This document shows, one piece after another, positions 57,408-64,000 of a stretch of DNA of 64,000 nucleotides. The position numbers and the translations under genes are program-made. The stretch comes from Oasisia sp. SBJ-2009 (taxonomy: Eukaryota; Annelida; Polychaeta; Sabellida; Siboglinidae), in contig OZ024857.1 in assembly GCA_964017155.1 (NCBI GenBank), positions 40,925,716-40,989,715 of the forward strand. Direction: 5' to 3'. Under the pieces are notes generated by a model. That model did no database searches, was not told where the DNA came from, and saw only the letters and a program-made list of their open reading frames with translations. Positions within the stretch are counted from its first letter, which is position 1. Each line of letters begins with the position of its first letter.

Positions 57408-60400
57408 CATATTGACATGACGAAAATTAGGCATTTTTTATGTGCTAATTGGTCATTTCAGAATCAGTTTTTGCAGTCAGATTTGGCATGAAATTATGAG
57501 TACCTGGGTATATCGTGTCAATTTGATAATTTCTTTTGGTAGTCCCACCAGTATGAAAATAAACTCAATGGAGACAAGCAGGGTTGAATTTCCTAAAACA
57601 TGCTAGCTTTGCCAAAGTGATAGTCACGGCCAATACAGTTTACACATAAACTTATGATGGCTGCCGACTTTATGATTTTTAAATTTGAATCACCCAATAT
57701 CGGGCAGTGCAGATCAGGTCTCCCTGCAGATTAATGCAAAGTGGTTTGCAGCATGTATGTCATTATTTTCATAATGAAATTTGCTAAGTTGTTTTATATG
57801 TGCCGCACGAGCCATAAATAACACAAACAGCCATATGTTTATGGAAACACAAGTTTATGTTTTCTCAGTGGCATTATGACTAGGGCAACTTTGCTGCTTT
57901 GCCATCAATTATTTTAAGGCCTGGAGTGGTGCAATTTGCTGTTTGAATTGTTGAAGTTTTCAGTGAACCTGACACGTATTAGTGGTCCAGGGGTCTGTGA
58001 GGTGGCATTCACACATTGCCTGGTGGTGTTCATTCTTCTTGTCATGCTGAAGTGTTGGTGAGTTGCCTAGCTCAGCGTGTCAACAGTCCCCTCCAGGGGT
58101 TCTATTGGCCTCATCTATCGGAGACAGGTGGAGGTCCAGCCAGGTGGATACATGTGTTAGGTGTGTCGTATGTCTCAGGTGTTAATGAGGTATCAATGAT
58201 GGAGGTGTGTCTTGCTGCTGTTGCATGATATACACAAAGGTTGTCATCGTAGAGTATGATGCACAACGCACAGCAAGGACAAGTGTCATTTCAGTCTTAA
58301 CACCGTTAGTCCTTGGTAGAGTAACTGGTAAGGACTTGGGACAGCATTACACATTCTTGTTTACATTCATCTTCCATTCTCTGCAGTGCTCGCATCCGGT
58401 TTCAACTTTCACTTTCAGTTTTACTCCACATTCCTTCTTATCATCCTCAACCATCGTTTTCTCTTTCTCACTCAATAACCCAGTCAATGCTCTCCTTTTC
58501 AGTCTCTGTTTGTTTTGTCTATATTATTAATTTAATACTACTGTCATTTCAGTTAAAATACAGGTCGATGGACTAATGATAAAAATGAATTATTGTCAAT
58601 TAACGTTTTTGTACAGTATTCATGGTTGGACTGTTACTATAGCTCTAGACATGATTTTTGAAACATTCCACAATGACTCATGTGTAATCCCGTAGTAACA
58701 TTTTTGTTGGTCACCCCAACAAGATGACAGTTGTAAGAGTCTAATTGGGACATGTTATAGGACGCCCTCAAATGATTGACAGTTCTGTGACACCCTCCAC
58801 AGTGATACCACTGATTGTTGCTTCAGTTATGTCAACATGGCACCTGGCAATGACAGGATTCGCATTTTTGAGGATCTGTACTTTGACGGCAAATGCCAGA
58901 ATGGTGTAAAACGGTACTTTGGAATTTGTGACTTTCAGCAGAGAGCTTGTGCAGGATTAATTGACTTGACAGCCGAGAAGTTTTCAAAGAAAAATATTCT
59001 GTTTCCTATCACAGGCAGTAGGCGTTGCATGGCTGTAATTGGCTGTGTGGGTGTGAGGGAGGGACCTTAAGGAGATACTGAAAGATAGACATGTGGGCTG
59101 AGAGCACTGGGAAAGTTGATGATTAGGATCTACCAGGTTATGATGTGTACTTGATTTTTGGATATGTACCTGGTCTCAAAAGAATCGCCCAAGTATATAA
59201 TTTACCACATATTATATCTTTGATTATCAGGTACATATATGATTGCTGGTGTACAGTGTACCAGTAGACAACATTATTAATTATTTCATTCATTCCGGAG
59301 GTGATTATGGTTTATATGAATTATATCTAGTAGTTTGTCCAGAAACTGGGTTAGCTGAATAAAAGGCAGCTTTGAACAGTGACACACGTACAGTTTGTTT
59401 ACTACATATTTGCAAACATTCAGTGAAAGGTCAAATGTTATGGCAGCTTAAAAGTGTTGCACTCTGACTATTATATTATTTGTAGTAGACATCTTCGTGT
59501 CGATTGGTGGACGAATTGTGTTTAATAGGTCATGCGTGACTGCACACACTTGTGGGCCCCTGCTGGTACTCTGTTGCATAGTTCATCGAACTCAGTATTG
59601 GTCAATTGCAATACTAAACATGACTCCGTAGAGTGAGTAGACCAGATGTTTGTTGATATCTACAGAGTTTTGCGTTGTTTCGACTGTCTGAGGGGAGCAG
59701 TTATTGTGATTTATAGCACGCAAGTGGGAGTGGTGTTGTAATAGAAGTAACTCATGTCTCGGTCACAAAACAGTCTCGACATCTATGTATATCTTAGTCA
59801 ACCGGCTGTTTAAATAGCGAACAGTGCCATAAACCATTGAGTATTGTGTGTGACCGGCGAAGCATGACCGTGATCAGGTCATCCAGTTGCAAGATAATGG
59901 TCTTCCTAGTTTCAGGTTAATAGCCATTCATAGTCACATATGTGCTCTGGTACTGGTGGTAGCCACTTGAGACTGAAAGTAAATTTGTGGGTTTTCATGA
60001 TTAAAACTGAAAATATGGGTGTAGTGGCGGAGTGGTTAGAACAATGGTTTTGATGCTTTGACACTTTCCTACTTTGCCTGTCATTGTGTTGTTTTGAAGA
60101 AGACAAACACTGTAGGTTTCTTCTGATGGCTGTCTGTCAAGTGAATGGAGTAAATGATCCCACATGTGGAAATAAAAAGTTAGTAATGAACTTGATAACC
60201 CGAGAGAAGGAAACTGAAATGAAACCATTCCTGTATTAATTCTCTAAAGAGTTGTTGTTTACGCTAGCCTTGTCAAAATGTTCTGCGTAGAGCCATTGAC
60301 GAACCTACGCGATGTATACACACTGTTACACAGAAAACCGACATCGTACGTCACAGAGAATGTGGCACTCAGTGGAGATGACATCACCTTTGGTTGTTAC

Positions 60401-60969
60401 TCAGTAGGCCGTTACGAGTCTTACACAGTGGTGTACTTTATAAGATGGTTGTGGTACACCATAACATGTCACAGTCATTGGAGACTGATGGTGATAGACA
60501 TTGTTGTGATTGTGATCAATGACAGCACCAAGACACCTGTATGAGTGATGAGTGATGACTCCAGTGTGTACAATTAAAGAAGTAAAACTAAGGTTCACAT
60601 TAGTTGACACAGATCACTCATTCTTGTATTGTTTTCCTGTAATTGTTTATGGTAAACAGATGGTACTGTTCGACAATAGGCTCATTTACCATCTATAGAA
60701 ATAATACATTCACTACCCATTTATGATATCTTACTGTTTATGATGCAATATTTCTCATCCAAGCACTGTATGATTCACATATCCTGCTATTACATAGTGG
60801 AATTGATATGCTGTCTCTCTAAGGAAGCCATGTAGTCTTCCTGGGATGATTCCGGAAGATTGTCTGCCCCAAAGGCGCATGTGACTGTGACCAATTTACT
60901 GATGACCTAGTAATGAATGTATGTTAATTGTTTCAGACGACACTCCAATGAATAACAACAGCATGGAAG
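52828..60969 (+). CDS. NHERF1: NHERF-like PDZ scaffold, N-terminal part (continues past window)
   Basis: The first coding exon, 52828-53230, gives 134 residues. Residues 13-95 are one PDZ domain: the carboxylate-binding loop is GYGFNLH (25-31), followed by [44 protein letters not shown] and LLVVDAETD. These strings are diagnostic of the NHERF (EBP50/E3KARP) family. Its members bind C-terminal tails of membrane transporters and receptors and tie them to ezrin and cortical actin at apical membranes. A probable second exon is 60937-60969, in phase. Further PDZ domains and an ezrin-binding tail would lie beyond 64,000. ATG at 52828 is preferred over an in-frame ATG at 52768 because the peptide between them ([15 protein letters not shown]) has no PDZ-family character. 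Which NHERF paralogue it is cannot be told from this part. Confidence 0.88.
53231..55608. other. intron 1 of NHERF-like gene, first part
   Basis: No exon or repeat recognised. Confidence 0.45.
55726..55816 (+). repeat. (CA)n/(CACG)n microsatellite
   Basis: Alternating CACACA and GCACGCACGC runs. Confidence 0.95.
56405..56815. repeat. GA-rich microsatellite with internal duplications
   Basis: A ~110-base pure GA run is followed by GACAGA, GGGGGGA and repeated AGATACAGAGAGAGA/CACAGAGAGAGAAGGGGAGC modules. It ends at the shared flank described in the next entry. Confidence 0.95.
56815..56865 (-). repeat. unique flank shared with the 22.9-kb CT microsatellite
   Basis: GCTGGCTAGCTGTTGGAACT and GAGGTGCCTATTAC are the reverse complement of the 22,926-22,978 flank with only a few differences. 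Confidence 0.85.
57136..57462. repeat. long inverted repeat around a (TA)n core
   Basis: TCTGAAATGACCAATTAGCA, then TAAAAATGCCTAATTTTGGT and CATGTCAATATGA on the left are mirrored on the right with about two differences over 62 bases. Between the arms lie TA runs and a short TATACATATACC / TGTGTG hairpin. It may be a MITE with an expanded TA core. Confidence 0.85.
57463..60936. other. intron 1 of NHERF-like gene, last part
   Basis: No splice-supported exon found. A 77-codon open stretch at 58,837-59,070 has no motif I recognise and lacks flanking splice signals that would tie it to the gene. Confidence 0.4.
60937..60969 (+). CDS. NHERF1: probable 33-bp second exon of NHERF-like gene
   Basis: TTGTTTCAG precedes it and GTAACA follows. 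It completes Asp and encodes [10 protein letters not shown] plus one base, phase 1 to phase 1. It is small, so it could be a chance match. Confidence 0.4.
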
Positions 60970-61299
60970 GTAACAAAACATTCATGATCGTGGTAGAGTA
61001 GTGCATTGCCCTTTAGTTCTCAGAATCTCAATTCATTGACACAATGAAGATTGCCAACCGCCAGTTTTGTAGCCTATTTGTTACACTACTTCATTTTAAC
61101 GAGACAAGCAGAAGCTGCATTTCATTCAACATGACAGAACGTGGCACATATGCATCTAAATATGCAGAACTTAAGACTACAAACAAGTTAGCAGGTTATA
61201 ACGGGCAGCCAAAGCAGATTATTACAATTTAGAATTTAATAAACACAAAGCAATACAAAACATGGGAAACTATTGCTGAAGTAACTAATAAATCCAGAA

Positions 61300-61850
61300 T
61301 TCAAAATAAACTACCAACTCGGAATCAAGATAACAGATAAAAACGAAATAGCAAAACAATTAACTTTTTTTAAATGTCAGGCTTATTCTTGCTAATGAAA
61401 TCAAAACTGAAGGGAAACCTAACTTCAAAACTTACTTAGACAAGAAGAAAGTAGAGGAAGTCTTCAAATTTTGGGTTTTAATCAACATTTGGATCAACAA
61501 TAAGTAAGTTGTAAAAGAAAGGAGTCAGAGATTTATTTTTATTTCCATACCACACATTTAAGAATATTCATCTACTAAAGGTTGAGGACATCTATAAACT
61601 GTCATGTCTCAAATTCTTTTTCAAAACATGTTTTAAACACAGGACAATATAATGACAACATTAAGAAGGACCAGATGGACACCTCAATGTTTTCAAAGTA
61701 TTGCCGCTTTTGTGTCAAATATGAAATTCCACAAGTAATTCAAGAAAACTTTCTTTAACAAAATTTATCTGAAAAAAATCAATAGTCATTCTTACCAAGG
61801 TTTTATGAACTACCCCGATGTGGTACCAGGGTTACGCCAACAAATTTATA
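61300..61850 (+). mobile_element. two scraps of a non-LTR retrotransposon RT
   Basis: Plus-strand pieces read IKITDKNEIAKQLTFF, then ILANEIKTEGKPNFKTYLD (about 61,320-61,450), as in the segment ahead of RT. Then NIHLLKVEDIYKLSCLKFFF (about 61,565-61,630), KYEIPQVIQENF and NSHSYQGFMNY (about 61,715-61,815) match the C-terminal end. The catalytic core between them is missing, and frame breaks are frequent. Confidence 0.65.
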
Positions 61851-64000
61851 ATTAGCAAATATTTGTCACAATGTGATCACATTGTGATGTACAAAATTGT
61901 TATATATGTAAACCAAATGGAACATTTGTACAAGGAGACACTTTCTAATATACCACAGTGTATACCGTTATTTGTCACAGTTAGTGTACTAGATTATAAT
62001 TGAAATTATTTATTATTTGTTCAGTTAGCATTAACTTATTTTCTCTAATTGATTAATAATCAATATATCTGCAACCGATGGTATTACTTTGTATGCCAAT
62101 CTTTTTGTACTTAAATTATAGTTACTTAATTATTATTATAATTTTTTTAAGCTAAAATGTTACTCATTTTATCCAGCAGGTGATCATGATTATACTAATT
62201 ATGATTGTGAGTGTACGGTAGGCTAGTTTTTGTTCAGATACGTTAACATTTTTTTAACCACTATGTTTACTTTCAAATCATTATAATTATTATCTTGGTT
62301 TGTTATTATCATTATATAACACCAGTAATACATGTACAGTAGGTATTCGTCATGGTGTCCAGCATGGCTACAATCTTTTAGGTCTTGTTGCTTGTCTCCA
62401 AAGATCAATCATTACGTATACTTACAATAGTGCATAGATCTGCTGTATTGTTATGTACATAATTGATCTGAAATAAATAGAATGACGAGGTAACTTCTGT
62501 TGCACTTAAAGGTAAGTGAAGTAATGAAATAAATGTCACCAAACTCACCGTCAGCGGTAACCATGAGACCACACAGGTAGAACCTGAGACAACCTGTGTG
62601 CCTAATGGCCACAGGCATTGTGACGTTATCACATGACAGTATGATGAGGTGCAGCAGGCAAATGTCAGGAGACCTCACATGTCTGACTACAGCAGCTTCT
62701 GAGACGTGTATTGTATTACTTACTCAAGGAGAGATCCTCCTGATGCCCGCGATGTACACAGGTACACAGGTAACATCAATAGTTACATCGACCATCTGAA
62801 TCACCTGGAGCTGTGTCCAGTTTCAGCAGGGTTCAGTCACTCCGGTAACAGTGGGAAAGAAGGCTCTTGCCCAGTCGGAGAATGGAACCATTCATCATAA
62901 CTGAATTGAAAGATGACATGATAAACTTTTAACTATGAGACTCAAAGAAGGAATTTGGATCAACAAGTCAAACAGACCAAGTTGATAGGAGCATTGATGC
63001 CTGATGTCTCCCTGGAACAGTTGAGACCATCAGCAACATATAATGCCCCAGACAAGACGGCTTGAGCAGGAATTTTTGTTCTGCAGTGACAAATGGAACA
63101 AGAGGTCACATAAAGTCTCGCCATTTGTTTAAACACATGTTATTGAGAGCATGGTGCACTAATAATGGCACGTGAGGGAACTAGTAATGACAGCAATCAT
63201 AATCCGTGCAACTAGTGAATCATTGTGGTCACAATCCAACCGTGAAGTCGGCGTACAAACTTTTGTCAGCCAGTGCCAAATGTAGTAGTAGTCAAGTGCA
63301 GCAATCAGTGGCTCCATAAATACCTCCTTGTTTTTCACCAGTGGAGACAAGAGTCATCTACTGCTGGAACAAGAGCCTGTGAACTGTCAATGTGTACTGA
63401 ACTAAACTGACTGGGATAGTTGGTGTTTGTAGTGCTTTGCTTTTCACCGATTCTATCTGTGTGCTTGCTTGTAGTTCACTTCGTACAGGGAGGCCAATAA
63501 ACTGGTCTCACACCAGCGTTGACGTAGAACAATGGCTGCTGTATTTTTGTGTTGTCATATAAGTACATTGTGATGTCATGGAGTTGAAACGTTTTAACAG
63601 CAGTAGTTCAAATGGTGCAGAGGTCTAGAAAGTTCATATTTATATCCAACCAGACCCAGTAAACTGTTGATCCGAAAACATAATATTTAGGGAAAACACA
63701 TATTGTCCAAGAACAAAGATTATATTAAAGAACCATGGCAGTTGTCCATAAAGTCTCAGTAGATACACAAGTCCATGCACACACCATCCAGTCCAAACAT
63801 GTGCATATAGATAATACTTATACATATATTTATATGATAATATGTGCATACAAAAACATGACACACATTTTTAATGGAAAAGTATTTTTAGAACTTACCG
63901 TAAATAAGAGTAAGAATCAATAGTAGTTTTCTTCATAAACATGAGAACAGTTCAGCCTGTCAACTCATATTTCATCCTGTTAAAAATAAAACTCCAACTA
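61851..64000. other. intronic sequence at the right edge
   Basis: I see no exon with convincing borders. The NHERF-like gene presumably continues beyond the window. Confidence 0.4.

Noticed and set aside
58837..59070. 77-codon open frame in the NHERF-like intron
   Set aside because: No recognised motif, no convincing splice sites, and length is within what chance allows.
60015..60060. tRNA-Ser-like GTGGCGGAGTGGTTAG stretch
   Set aside because: No matching B box or acceptor stem could be found downstream; at most a decayed SINE head.

Overview
The window is nuclear DNA of an animal: it has intron-rich, spliced genes with GT-AG junctions, AT-rich non-coding sequence, tRNA-derived SINEs, decayed non-LTR retrotransposons, inverted-repeat DNA elements and large micro- and minisatellites. 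A cilium-assembly gene, an NHERF-type PDZ gene and the repeat style suggest a lophotrochozoan invertebrate, most likely a mollusc. The mollusc call is inference; the animal call is firm.

Four protein-coding genes can be assembled from exons with matching phase. (1) 392-3,066 (+): the last four exons of a DNAAF1/LRRC50-like dynein assembly factor. (2) 17,104-5,263 (-): a complete 12-coding-exon V-type H+-ATPase subunit C gene (385 aa) plus a probable 5' UTR exon, converging on gene 1. (3) 24,296-49,128 (+): a complete eight-exon gene for a 417-aa protein with an N-myristoylation signal and a degenerate adenylate-kinase-like fold; I do not recognise it as a named gene. (4) 52,828 onward (+): the first PDZ-domain exon of an NHERF-like scaffold, with a likely second small exon at 60,937, continuing past the window.

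The non-coding part is rich in mobile and tandem sequence. There is a broken RT-type retrotransposon at 20.1-22.2 kb and smaller RT or zinc-finger scraps at 10.0, 36.0 and 61.3-61.8 kb. Three or four non-autonomous DNA elements have recognisable terminal inverted repeats and likely target-site duplications (12.2-14.1, 25.1-25.9 and 44.5-45.9 kb, and a TA-cored inverted repeat at 57.1-57.5 kb). Two SINE families have several copies each. A 2.8-kb array of a 12-bp unit fills part of intron 1 of gene 3.

The most unusual local pattern is in the V-ATPase C gene. At three separate exon-intron borders the splice site and some adjoining exon sequence have been tandemly multiplied (57 bp x 11 at an acceptor, 33 bp x 2 at a donor, about 22 bp x 8-9 at a donor). 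In every case the extra copies would give a premature stop if used. The second main candidate for novelty is the acylated pseudo-adenylate-kinase of gene 3.
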